IMG/VR virus record: IMGVR_UViG_3300006916_000150
Coordinates: 1-34,912 of that record
DNA: 34,912 bases
Origin: a virus
Strand: one strand, 5' to 3'
The notes beneath the pieces were generated by a model. The model was not told the origin of the DNA and ran no database searches. It saw only the letters and a list, made by a program, of their open reading frames with translations. Below are positions 1 to 9,252 of this stretch, piece after piece. The position numbers and the translations under genes are program-made. Positions within the stretch are counted from its first letter, which is position 1. Every line of letters begins with the position of its first letter.

Positions 1-180
1 AGCATCAGCCTCTGACAGCTTACCCTCGTTTTGAGCGCGTTGAAGTTCTACTTCTGCACCACCAAGCGTCGATAAGAAAGATGAGATGCTTGAGATGTCA
101 TTGGTGGTCTGCGCCACCTGCTTGATAGCGGAAGTAGCGGCATTCACTCCCGCTACGATAGCGGCGATCTCACCGATCAC
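1..180 (-). CDS. Partial phage protein, N-terminal 60 residues, function unknown
   Basis: This gene runs off the left edge of the window, so only its first 60 codons are visible. It starts with GTG at 180-178, and that GTG overlaps the TGA of the DUF1289 gene upstream (GTGA). The reading frame is open to base 1. The visible part begins with a hydrophobic, Ala/Ile/Val-rich helix (residues 1-20), then a Thr/Ser-rich stretch and a Gly-Gly pair near residue 43, and ends with a polar, probably helical segment. The N-terminal helix might sit in a membrane or be amphipathic. Similar short proteins follow EF-hand membrane genes in marine phages as I remember them, but I cannot assign a function. The coding call rests on the open frame and the tight overlap. 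Confidence 0.7.
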   Translation of the reverse strand, partial: MIGEIAAIVAGVNAATSAIKQVAQTTNDISSISSFLSTLGGAEVELQRAQNEGKLSEADA

Positions 181-407
181 AGGTCAGGTCTCTTGAACCT
201 TCCGTGTGTGTGTCTTGTGCGGTATCCGCTGGAAGAAATTTCCAACACGCGGATCTTCCTGCGAACCTCTGGATACGAACTCCAGTTCTGGATGTCTTCT
301 TCCGTTCTGCCACATCCTTTGCAGATGAGATCACCCCACTGACGCGCCGTACAGTTGCCTGTACAGGGCGAATCCGCGAGTGATGTCACCTCACCATTAA
401 GATTCAT
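177..407 (-). CDS. DUF1289 family small cysteine-motif protein
   Basis: A 76-residue protein matching the DUF1289 pattern: a Pro-Cys at residues 14-15, a second Cys at 19 (SPCTGNC), then LICKGCGRTEEDIQNW with Cys29 and Cys32. The four cysteines probably bind zinc or an iron-sulfur centre. Bacterial DUF1289 proteins are described as predicted Fe-S proteins of unknown role. The ATG at 407-405 overlaps the stop of the EF-hand gene (ATGA), which favours it over the in-frame GTG at 422. Its own stop overlaps the GTG of the next gene. The C-terminal third is basic (RRKIRVLE, then HTHGRFKRP). The family call is confident; the function in the phage is unknown. Confidence 0.85.
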   Translation of the reverse strand: MNLNGEVTSLADSPCTGNCTARQWGDLICKGCGRTEEDIQNWSSYPEVRRKIRVLEISSSGYRTRHTHGRFKRPDL

Positions 408-724
408 TTGCGGCTCATCCACGCCGATACGCCCATGTAGGCTCCGATCACGCCTGCCATAGAGATATAGAACAGTCCCATCAAATCTGAGAGCGCCGAA
501 ACCCTGCTCTCGCTGATCGCTGGAGACATGATCAGGGCAGTAGATCCAATAATCGACGCCATTGCTCCAACAGCCATTCGACGCTGGGCTTCGCTTTTCT
601 CTTCAGCCAATTCCAAGTCCAGCATAGTGCGTCCACGATCAATCTCTTCATCACTAACCACGCCATCATGGTCCAAGTCAAAATCTTCATATCGACTCCT
701 GTCTTGCAATCGTTTCGTACTCAT
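404..724 (-). CDS. EF-hand protein with two membrane helices
   Basis: A 106-residue protein. Residues 14-26 hold a canonical EF-hand loop (DLDHDGVVSDEE: acidic residues at positions 1, 3, 5 and 12, Gly at 6), which should bind calcium. A charged helix follows (about 28-50). Then come two hydrophobic segments, roughly residues 52-70 (GAMASIIGSTALIM) and 82-100 (LMGLFYISMAGVIGAYMGV), both consistent with membrane spans. The ATG at 724-722 overlaps the TGA of the giant upstream gene (ATGA), and a GGAGGG lies about ten bases before it. Proteins of this architecture recur in marine phages as hypothetical proteins. A role in the host membrane, perhaps in lysis or in sensing divalent ions, is only inference. 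Confidence 0.88.
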   Translation of the reverse strand: MSTKRLQDRSRYEDFDLDHDGVVSDEEIDRGRTMLDLELAEEKSEAQRRMAVGAMASIIGSTALIMSPAISESRVSALSDLMGLFYISMAGVIGAYMGVSAWMSRK

Positions 725-3700
725 TCTGTAGACGCCCTCCACCGCTTGTTGTACTCGTCATACAACCGCTCTTCTTGCTCAGCGATACGCTCAATCGCTT
801 CATACCTTTTCAGCGGATCAATAACGTCATTGTTCTCTAGCTTTTTCTTTTCGGATCTAAGTCGGCGCAACGCCTTCTCAATCTTCTGATCGAAAACGGC
901 AAACTGAGGAATGTTGTAGCCACGTTCATCGATCACACCCCTCCTGCCCTCTCTCGTAGTCTGGGACTCAAATGACTTTTCGTGCTGCCGGAAAGCATCT
1001 CGGTTCTCGTAGAAGTCGATTCGATCTGAATACTCGCTAGGCAGAGGCATGAATGTTCGTAGTATCGGGAGGTCTGTACTCCTGAGGTCCGGCTCTTCAG
1101 AGATAAGCTTGGCAATCGTATCGGCGCTGTCATCGAAAAACCTGCCAACACCGCCAAACAAAAACTCAATGACGTGTTGCGCCCTATCAGGGCTAGCTGA
1201 TACACCACCAGTAACATCTTCATTACCGCCCGTGACCTGATTGAGGAAGCGCGTAACAGCGGTGATGTATGTGCTTGTTCCTCGTTTCGTCGGCTCAGAG
1301 GGAGGTATATCAACCAAGAAACTGTTCTGCGGGATAGTGATGTCAGAGCCGAAGAAATTTATGTTACCGAGCTGTTCAGCAAACGCCTCGACAATGTCTG
1401 GTGTTAAACCAATGCCTTTCTGAACAGCCGCCTCGAGGAATCCTGCGTCATCCTTTGCGGCATGAAGCGACAGTGGATTGAAGTGGTGATCGACAGATGA
1501 GGTCAGGTCAACAGCAATCTCTTGGGGCGTCTTAACGCCCATCGCCAGCTCTGCACCGTAACGCCCGATGTTATCGAAGATGCCGTATCCATAAGGCATC
1601 GGTATCGCATACGCCTGCTGCGTCTCAGAGAACGGATTGATCAGGACCATTGAGGTCTTTAGCGCATATTCATTGAAGTCTGCGTACTTCAGCTCACCAT
1701 CATCATCCTCGCCGCCGAAGTCCATGTTCATCAGGGTTCTTGCGAAGCCCCAAGCAACCATCGAGCCTGCGACCAACCTAGCCTTAGTGATCGTTTGCCC
1801 GTCATTCCCAGGTCTCAATATAGCCTTGGCGATGTTGACGTTGCCCTGTACAGCGGCGTTGAAGAACAAATACAGACTATCGATAGCTGAGCTGTACTCG
1901 CCTTTACGGTTGAAGTTAACGGTAAGATCTTTTGCTAGGGTTGCAGCATCTGCTCTTGCGGTCCCAGACTTACGGGCTTCCACATAGGTAGAGAGACGAA
2001 CCGCGTTCTCCATCGTCTGGTTGTAGTCTTCCACCAAGTCGGTCATGTATCTGACTTTCTTACGGAGATCGCCCTGAGTTAGTACCTTCTCGAACCTTCT
2101 GCTCTGCTCGGCAAGACTCTTCGTCATCGAGAGACCAGTTGGCGCTCCATCTTCAACGTACTCTTTAACGTACTGGTCGTATTCTCGATCCCTGTCATTC
2201 GCTCCTTCTTTGCCTCTACGGTTACGCCAGAACGCTTTCAAGGAAGCTTTGTAGCCACCACTGATCTTCCCGATCAGCTCCTGCCCTTGGATACGACCAC
2301 CCACCGTGTCCTGTTCGCTCAAAGCGAAAGCAAGACCGGTTTGGATATCACGCAGCGGGTTGACCAGTCCCCATGAAGGGTTGTAGTTGATCAACATGTT
2401 TCGGCGGAAGTTCTGGAACTTGGTCAGACCGGTCAGGACGGAGTTCATGAAGTCAACATTGTTGTTGAACATCCCAACGCCAGAACTCTGTAGCTGGCGA
2501 TTAAGCTCTCTGTCCTTCACCTCTATGAAGAAGGTCTGACCGCCTCGCTTGACTTGTATGTACTTCAGCAGACCGTCGTCTTTACGGCGTTCGATCTTCA
2601 TACGGGCAAGTGGCATAGACTCCGATGGGTTCTCTGGATCTTGCGGTCTGAACCTGTTGTTCCATACCTGCCAATTACTCTCTGATTCATTCTGCTGTAG
2701 GAGGGCGAGGAGGCGTTGGGCGATGGTATTTCTTTCCGCCCGAATAATTTTTTCTTCAGCGTCCTTGAATGACACCAGAAGAGGGTTAACCGGCAGAGTT
2801 ATCCGCCCCTTCGCCTTGAAGGACTCAGATCCTTTAACGCTGAATCCAGCCGCGCCAACACCGCTTCGCATCTCCATACCCTCTGGGTAGCTCGCAAAGC
2901 CTTTGAGCGGAACATAGAACTGATAGGTATCTTCCCAGTCGGCTCGGGTTTCCTCGTCAAGGAGACCCTTATCCACCATGTTCTGACGCATATCATTCAG
3001 CATCGAATAAACGCGCTCAGCAACAGACTCGAGCACGTCAGTCCTACCCTCGCTTTCAGCGATATCCAGAACGGACTGGGCATCCGCGTTAGTCATACCA
3101 GACCCAGTCTCTTGGTATTTGAGCGGTGCCTCTTCAAGTTTTGCTAGCTTGCGCTCGAGAGCGCCGGTTGGCTCATCAGCGTCTGTGGCTTGCTCGATCT
3201 GGTTCTGAAGTGACTCTATCTGAGCGGATCTCTGCTCACGCTCTTTCCGGGCAATGACCGCGTTGCGCTCTGGGGCATGCTTAGCAAGCAGGTAAAGACC
3301 AACCTGATCCATCTCAAGACCGGCAGCTTTGATCTCCTCACCAATGGTTTCAACATACTCGACCTCGAAATCTTCGAGTTGCTTCTGGGCTTTTGAGTGC
3401 ATCAGATTTTCGGCGTCATAAGCGCTAATCTCTGATGGCAGTCGATCCATACCTAAGCGGTTGGCTATCTCGTCCTCTACCTGCTTGAGGCGCTCGAGGC
3501 GATCTACGACCTTCTGGCGCACATTCTGAGTTTTGGTTTTGTATCGGTTAGCCAAGGAAACGTCAGCAGTAACGTCATCCAGAAGCTTGAAGGGAGCTAT
3601 CTTTTTCTCTTCGTCGTCGTAGAGCATGAAGTCCACGGCACCATCAACCTCGTTGACATAACGACCCAGCGCCGATTTAGTGCCTTGAGAAACCTCGTAT

Positions 3701-6700
3701 GCGTCTAGCCCCTCATCGAATATTGTGATCAGTAAGTCATCGATCCGGTCAAACCCCAAGTAGTCATCACGCTCGAGGGCGCGAATCAGGTTACGGGAGA
3801 CTGGGGATAGAGACTCTAGATCGGTTTGATCTATCTCGAATACGAATTCAGGGAATCCTGCTTCGCTGATTTCATCAGCTAACTTGTTGCGGGTCTCCAC
3901 GAATCGGGATGCCTGCGAGAATGCAGGGTCCATGATCGCATCAAAGTCGTCCGCCTCTTGGGCGATCTGAGCATCTAGCTCTCCCTGTCGGGAGCCATCG
4001 GTGTCGCTGTCTTGAACAACTTCTTCAAAACTGCGTTCGACTTCAGTCGCTTCTCTTTCGGCGTAAGACTCGAGGAGCTTGTCGAGGTTGTCTCGGTTGA
4101 CGCCTTCGGCTTCATACCACGGGAATCCTTTGTCATATTCGCTTACCTTAAATCCTTTGGGCAGGATACCACTCTTCGCCTTCCTGATCTCTTTAATGAA
4201 ATCCGCGAATCCGGTCTTGGTCAGGCGATAAACCTTACCGGTTGAGTCAGGGTACAAGAAGTACTGCTCGCCTTTAGGATCTCGCGCATAGATCGCTCCG
4301 TATCGGAGCATGTTCTGCTTACCCTCTGGAGCGCCCAAATACGCATAGGGAGATTCGTCTCCTCGAACATCATTAACAATGCCCTGCATCGTTGGATGGG
4401 CAACAACCTGACCTGAGTTTAGAACCCAGCTCTCCCAGTGATACCGCCCCACGGACGCCTCATCAGGTCTGCCGATAGCCGTGTACAGGTCTTGTATCCT
4501 GCTTGATAACGCCGCCTCTAAGGCTTCGTACCTAGCCAGTCCATGAAGTCCGTTGAAGTTATCGGCAATGTCATCGTAGATCAGTTTGCCGTAACGACCT
4601 GCATCCCACATGGTGTTCAACTGGATACGATCCAAGATCACCACGTCATCCCTGCCGGTCATTAACAACAAGAAAGAGAAAACCTTATTATCAATGCCGA
4701 TGTTGTTCGCCATGCCTTGGAATTGGCGACGAACTTCCGCAGAAGATATTGATCTATCGGCAATCAGGTCATGCAATTTTTGCAGCTTCGTAACGCCGCT
4801 CTCATCCATCTCGGACATCTTTTGCAAGAACCGACCAAAATCGTTTGCATTGCTGGTCCCTGCTCGCCCGAAAGATCCAGCGGTAATCGCATCTGGAACA
4901 AACGCCTTCCAGTCGGCTACGTCTGAGTCGGTGAACTCGCCCATCAAAGCCTTATCTGCAAAGTCTTCAAAGGTACTTCTGTTTTGACCTTGCGCCGCGA
5001 ACACCATGTCCACGAACCCTGCTTCTTGGGCGCTGGCAGTCAGCATTCGAGACATCATTCCCCACAGCATAAGCTTCGCCGTTACATCGGGAGTAACTAC
5101 GCCCTGCTCGTATAGCTCGCCTAACTCTTTTGCTGTGTTTAGACCTGCACGAGCCGCCTCTAACTGCTCACCGCTAAGCTTGCTGTGAACGCTCGCCCAC
5201 TCCTCGGGATTGTTGTACAGCTTGATTAGACCGTGAGGCGGTCTGAGGGTTTCATTGCTGCCGGTGAGATCTCTCTCGAATCTCAGCCATGATGCCGGTG
5301 AGTCTAGGGCGCTTTGATGGCGTGAAGATAATTCTCTTAGAGCAGGAAGTTGCTTGTCCGCATTCTTGGGACCAATGACCTTGGTGATCGCAGACTTGCC
5401 GCGAACCTTGCCTCTAGATTTTTGGTAAAGATACTGCTTCTCCTCGACTATCGCATCGAAGTCGTCAGCTACTTCAGAAAGCCGTCCAGACTCGTCCCCT
5501 GAAGGTTCTGTGAGCGCGTCTCCCAGTCCTTCACCGGCTTGTTGTCCTTGATCGCCTGCGCCGCCTGCGCTTCCAGCTCGTCCATCGTCAGGAACTTGTA
5601 TGCCTCCGGGGCTGGTAGGTGCCCGAACTTCGCCTGATACGCCTGTACGTTGACCAGCTTGTTCGGTTTCTTGAATTGTCTGGTTTGCATTGCTGCCTCT
5701 ATCCCTACGTTCTTGGATGATCTCCTCGACAGGGCGAGGGTCTCTCTGGATGTCGCGCATCAGTTTATACGCTTTCGGAGCTGCTTGCTGTAACAGCTCT
5801 GGATTCGATATGTATGTCGCACCTAGTTGCGCGAAGACTTCCCGCCTCATGGTCAAAGCCACGCTATCGAGGTCGCCCTTGCTCGAATCCTCCAAGGATT
5901 GCAGGTATGTGAACGGGTAGTTAAATACCTCACCCAGCTCGGTGCCTGAATCCCATTGGTCGAACAACTCCGATACAGCATCACCCATATTCAGCGTGAA
6001 AGCATCTTCGGAATCCCTGCTAACACGGAAGCTTAAACTGGGCAGGTACTCTGAGTACTTCTTCTTATCGTCTTGGGCATGCCACATCTCGTGCGCCAAG
6101 ATCGTAATAAGCTTTCTTGCCTCAACATCGTTCGTTGCCGCTTCATTAAGAAAGTTTTCATTGAGACCGAGCGAACCCGTGTTGGTGAAGTTGATTGCTT
6201 TGACGCTCATAGGCGCAGACACAGCAGCAGGAGTGAAGCTGTACAGTCCGCTCATTTGATCTTGGATAACGTCTGCTGGCATACCTCTTTCAAAGATGTC
6301 TGCCATCGCACTCATAACCATCCTGATTTGAGGCGACTGATCGAGAACATCGTTGATTGAAGTATCGGGCGATACAAAGGTATTCAGTAATGGCTGTAAC
6401 TCAGTCACTCTTCCGCCAACCGTCTTACCTCTAGGCGCTTGCCCCTTACCGCTCAACTGACGAATCATCTCGCCCAGGGTAGGAATCTTTTGAGTGATGA
6501 TGGTGTCATCGTTTGCGGGTTGAGTGGATTCCCCGCCGATATTTTTGTTCAGCTCAGCTATACGACCAACTAAATCCTTGCCATCTCCCGAGCGATCAAC
6601 AAATGTTTCACCGGCTACCCTAAAACGAGTGGCAGCAGGCTCTTGGGACGGAGCCATTCGATCAGGGGTGTTTGCTAAATCACCCGTGACAAACTGCTCG

Positions 6701-9252
6701 ATATCCGCCGCCAAGCCTTCGTCTGGAACCACCATCGCGTCCATCTGATCGCCATCACCATCAAACTCTGCTTGGCGAATCTGTTTTAGCTTTGATATTG
6801 CTTCTTTTCGGTTTTCGCCTAGATACCCTTCAAGCTGTTCAGCATCAGCGTCGTACCAACTACTATTTTGTTCATCGTAGTAAATCGTTCTGACATCACC
6901 GTCTGGATATGTCAGGACGTACTCACCATTGAAATCGAAATCAGGATCGCGCTTGAGCTTTGGATCTGCATCCGGCTGGGATACTCGACGGCCCTGATTT
7001 GCCTCCGAGACCTCTGTCTCAGCCTGTGCTGGCGCTGATTGTGGTGCGGTTGATTCAGCATCTGTTATATCAGTATCGCCGTACTGGCTGTTCATCCATT
7101 CAATGGCTTTCTTCTTGCCCATGCTGGCTGGCAAATAGAACTCTTCCCCGTCCTCGAGGATTATCTGATAAGCCTTGCCGGTATTGACCTTTCCGGTCTT
7201 GGCGCTGATGTAATCAGTAGTAACAGTCTTGCGAATAGTGCCTTTGATCGGAGGATTCAGTACTGGTGCCTGCCTGATCGCAGCCAGCTCCGCTTGCATG
7301 CGCTGGAATCGTGGCGAGTCTTCGCCCTTACCAAAAGCTGAGACATCTTCCCTGAGAATGGCGTCTTGGATAACCGGACTCGTCAGGTCAGCATCTTGAT
7401 ACCTCTGGAAGCTTGGAATCCGGCGATAGTTTTCGCCGTATGCTCTCTTAAAGAGTTGCTCGTTCTCGGTTTCCGCAACGTCAGCCTCTGTCTGTGTAAA
7501 CGCGGGGCGTCTGCCGGTCTGCTCCACTTGCCCACGAAGATCCTCAAGAGATTGATCTGTAGTTACAGTCTGATCTTCCGTCTCGATGGTTGTGGTTGCT
7601 GCTGGCTCATCCGGCGTTACGAACCGATACCGACCATCTCCAATTGATACAACCTGACCGCTCGCCGCCAGATCGGTTATTGCTTCAACAGTTGGGTTGT
7701 ATCCAGCACGAATATCTTTCTGTATATCAGAGACGCTGAACTCACCGAATAGCTCGGCTGACATACGCGCACGGGTAGCTAGGTCCAGTTCTTCAGGCTG
7801 GACTATCTCAAGCTCTGGAGGTTGGGGTGCAGGAGCTGGTTCGTCTGCATCGTCTACCGCTGTGTACACGATCTTGCCGCCAGAGACTTCAGACTTGATC
7901 CTTCCCTGATCAATCAGAATGTCTAGGATCTCCTGCTGCTGCTCACCAGTTAGACCGTTGTCTTTCGCCAGCTCGTCGCGATTAACGCCAGCGGATATCT
8001 CTATGGTTTCAAGAGTGTCTGTCAGTCTTTGAGGATCTGCCGATGTTGGGTTTTCCGGCTCAATATCTAAAGGAGCTTCTGCCGCAGCGATAACTGCTTT
8101 TTTAGCCTCTAGCTGTCGCTGCTGTCTCTCTTCTTCATGCTTTACATCAAGGACCGGGGTGCCGTCTTCTGAATCAATAGACTTAAATCCGCCCATGGTA
8201 GAGCCGAGAGCGCCGCCAGCAATCGAACCCGCAGTCGCCGCATGCAAATAGCTTTGAACCGCCTCTTCGTTAAACAGATAGCCCGTGAACAAAGCCTGAT
8301 CTTGCTCAGACAAATTCTCTTTAGCCCACATTACGGAGGCGCGACTAATAAACTCCTGCCCAGCCTCCGTTAGACCCTCTGCACCGGCAGACTTAAATCC
8401 CTCCTCGAGCATATTGCCGATACGCTTACGCCCAGCGTTCGTGAGAGCCTCGTCGGCAATGTATTCCTTTAGATCGGTCAATGCTTTTGGATTGTCCGGG
8501 AAAGCGCCTCGGACTGCCCTGAACGGCGCACCAACCCGGTCCAGTGCGCCCGAGAACAAGCCAGCGACCAATGCTGTACCCGGATCTTCCAGACCCGTTT
8601 CCTCGTAGATGCGAGCGAAACTCTCTCCGAAAGCCATCCCTGAAGAGGCTACGCCTGACCCCGTGGCAACCCCCATCTTTGCGTATTTATTGGCAACCTG
8701 CTCTTTGTATGCGTTGGTTATTTTGTTCTTAACAGTCTCATCAATTATCCCTCGGGCGGACTCTTCCATTTTCTCTTTGGCTATACGCTCAATTGCTTCT
8801 TTGCCAGCCGTCTTCGCTACAGTCTTCGCAACCGCACCGCCTATGCCGCCACCGACAGCCGTTGTAGCCAGCGATGGGATGGCATTGCCCAAGGTATAAA
8901 AGGCAAAGTTGCCGAAGTCAGAAAGACTATCGAAAGCGTCATCAAAGTTACTGATGGGAGCGTTCTGTGACGCCTCCTCCATCTGCTGACGGTAGTAGTC
9001 GAAGCCAGCCTGCTTCATTTCTTCATCACCGATACTAGAGCCGATACCAGCCTGCACAGCTCCAGCTAGGGCTTGCTGCTGATCTATGCCCGAAGAAAAT
9101 CCAGCGGCTAGCTGATCAAATGGGGAAAATTCTGGACCCTCAGCTTCTTCGTCTTGAGCAGCCCTAGACCTTCCGCCTACTCGAGACAGCTCGTCTTCTT
9201 CAAGAGAACGGGTGTATCCATTTCTGATTTGCTCAAGAGAAACTAATGCCAC
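721..9252 (-). CDS. Giant polyvalent phage protein (2843 residues) with HExxH metallopeptidase motif and LPD38-like region
   Basis: The largest gene in the window, placed after the internal-protein genes and probably ejected with the DNA. Visible regions in order: Gly/Ala-rich hydrophobic segments (about 117-155 and 338-354) that could enter membranes; two winged-helix-like modules (about 405-468 and 489-547); long acidic, low-complexity linkers; a zincin signature HEMWH at 1054-1058 (LITILAHEMWHAQDD), as in metallopeptidase domains of polyvalent proteins; a globular region about 1270-1650; a coiled coil near 2000-2045; a segment with YVPLKG and RAERNTIAQRLLALL near 2100-2200; and an LPD38-like part with NYNPSWGLVNPLRDIQTG near 2285. 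It ends in a charged helical tail. Polyvalent proteins (described by Iyer and colleagues) enter the host with DNA and carry several effector activities. The GTG start overlaps the upstream TAG (TAGTG). The polyvalent class is well supported; the individual activities are inferred. Confidence 0.9.
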   Translation of the reverse strand: MALVSLEQIRNGYTRSLEEDELSRVGGRSRAAQDEEAEGPEFSPFDQLAAGFSSGIDQQQALAGAVQAGIGSSIGDEEMKQAGFDYYRQQMEEASQNAPISNFDDAFDSLSDFGNFAFYTLGNAIPSLATTAVGGGIGGAVAKTVAKTAGKEAIERIAKEKMEESARGIIDETVKNKITNAYKEQVANKYAKMGVATGSGVASSGMAFGESFARIYEETGLEDPGTALVAGLFSGALDRVGAPFRAVRGAFPDNPKALTDLKEYIADEALTNAGRKRIGNMLEEGFKSAGAEGLTEAGQEFISRASVMWAKENLSEQDQALFTGYLFNEEAVQSYLHAATAGSIAGGALGSTMGGFKSIDSEDGTPVLDVKHEEERQQRQLEAKKAVIAAAEAPLDIEPENPTSADPQRLTDTLETIEISAGVNRDELAKDNGLTGEQQQEILDILIDQGRIKSEVSGGKIVYTAVDDADEPAPAPQPPELEIVQPEELDLATRARMSAELFGEFSVSDIQKDIRAGYNPTVEAITDLAASGQVVSIGDGRYRFVTPDEPAATTTIETEDQTVTTDQSLEDLRGQVEQTGRRPAFTQTEADVAETENEQLFKRAYGENYRRIPSFQRYQDADLTSPVIQDAILREDVSAFGKGEDSPRFQRMQAELAAIRQAPVLNPPIKGTIRKTVTTDYISAKTGKVNTGKAYQIILEDGEEFYLPASMGKKKAIEWMNSQYGDTDITDAESTAPQSAPAQAETEVSEANQGRRVSQPDADPKLKRDPDFDFNGEYVLTYPDGDVRTIYYDEQNSSWYDADAEQLEGYLGENRKEAISKLKQIRQAEFDGDGDQMDAMVVPDEGLAADIEQFVTGDLANTPDRMAPSQEPAATRFRVAGETFVDRSGDGKDLVGRIAELNKNIGGESTQPANDDTIITQKIPTLGEMIRQLSGKGQAPRGKTVGGRVTELQPLLNTFVSPDTSINDVLDQSPQIRMVMSAMADIFERGMPADVIQDQMSGLYSFTPAAVSAPMSVKAINFTNTGSLGLNENFLNEAATNDVEARKLITILAHEMWHAQDDKKKYSEYLPSLSFRVSRDSEDAFTLNMGDAVSELFDQWDSGTELGEVFNYPFTYLQSLEDSSKGDLDSVALTMRREVFAQLGATYISNPELLQQAAPKAYKLMRDIQRDPRPVEEIIQERRDRGSNANQTIQETEQAGQRTGVSGEVRAPTSPGGIQVPDDGRAGSAGGAGDQGQQAGEGLGDALTEPSGDESGRLSEVADDFDAIVEEKQYLYQKSRGKVRGKSAITKVIGPKNADKQLPALRELSSRHQSALDSPASWLRFERDLTGSNETLRPPHGLIKLYNNPEEWASVHSKLSGEQLEAARAGLNTAKELGELYEQGVVTPDVTAKLMLWGMMSRMLTASAQEAGFVDMVFAAQGQNRSTFEDFADKALMGEFTDSDVADWKAFVPDAITAGSFGRAGTSNANDFGRFLQKMSEMDESGVTKLQKLHDLIADRSISSAEVRRQFQGMANNIGIDNKVFSFLLLMTGRDDVVILDRIQLNTMWDAGRYGKLIYDDIADNFNGLHGLARYEALEAALSSRIQDLYTAIGRPDEASVGRYHWESWVLNSGQVVAHPTMQGIVNDVRGDESPYAYLGAPEGKQNMLRYGAIYARDPKGEQYFLYPDSTGKVYRLTKTGFADFIKEIRKAKSGILPKGFKVSEYDKGFPWYEAEGVNRDNLDKLLESYAEREATEVERSFEEVVQDSDTDGSRQGELDAQIAQEADDFDAIMDPAFSQASRFVETRNKLADEISEAGFPEFVFEIDQTDLESLSPVSRNLIRALERDDYLGFDRIDDLLITIFDEGLDAYEVSQGTKSALGRYVNEVDGAVDFMLYDDEEKKIAPFKLLDDVTADVSLANRYKTKTQNVRQKVVDRLERLKQVEDEIANRLGMDRLPSEISAYDAENLMHSKAQKQLEDFEVEYVETIGEEIKAAGLEMDQVGLYLLAKHAPERNAVIARKEREQRSAQIESLQNQIEQATDADEPTGALERKLAKLEEAPLKYQETGSGMTNADAQSVLDIAESEGRTDVLESVAERVYSMLNDMRQNMVDKGLLDEETRADWEDTYQFYVPLKGFASYPEGMEMRSGVGAAGFSVKGSESFKAKGRITLPVNPLLVSFKDAEEKIIRAERNTIAQRLLALLQQNESESNWQVWNNRFRPQDPENPSESMPLARMKIERRKDDGLLKYIQVKRGGQTFFIEVKDRELNRQLQSSGVGMFNNNVDFMNSVLTGLTKFQNFRRNMLINYNPSWGLVNPLRDIQTGLAFALSEQDTVGGRIQGQELIGKISGGYKASLKAFWRNRRGKEGANDRDREYDQYVKEYVEDGAPTGLSMTKSLAEQSRRFEKVLTQGDLRKKVRYMTDLVEDYNQTMENAVRLSTYVEARKSGTARADAATLAKDLTVNFNRKGEYSSAIDSLYLFFNAAVQGNVNIAKAILRPGNDGQTITKARLVAGSMVAWGFARTLMNMDFGGEDDDGELKYADFNEYALKTSMVLINPFSETQQAYAIPMPYGYGIFDNIGRYGAELAMGVKTPQEIAVDLTSSVDHHFNPLSLHAAKDDAGFLEAAVQKGIGLTPDIVEAFAEQLGNINFFGSDITIPQNSFLVDIPPSEPTKRGTSTYITAVTRFLNQVTGGNEDVTGGVSASPDRAQHVIEFLFGGVGRFFDDSADTIAKLISEEPDLRSTDLPILRTFMPLPSEYSDRIDFYENRDAFRQHEKSFESQTTREGRRGVIDERGYNIPQFAVFDQKIEKALRRLRSEKKKLENNDVIDPLKRYEAIERIAEQEERLYDEYNKRWRASTE

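Noticed and set aside
933-1313. Minus-strand open frame of 126 codons nested in the giant gene
   Set aside because: Another frame of the polyvalent gene, whose own reading is clearly protein-like here.
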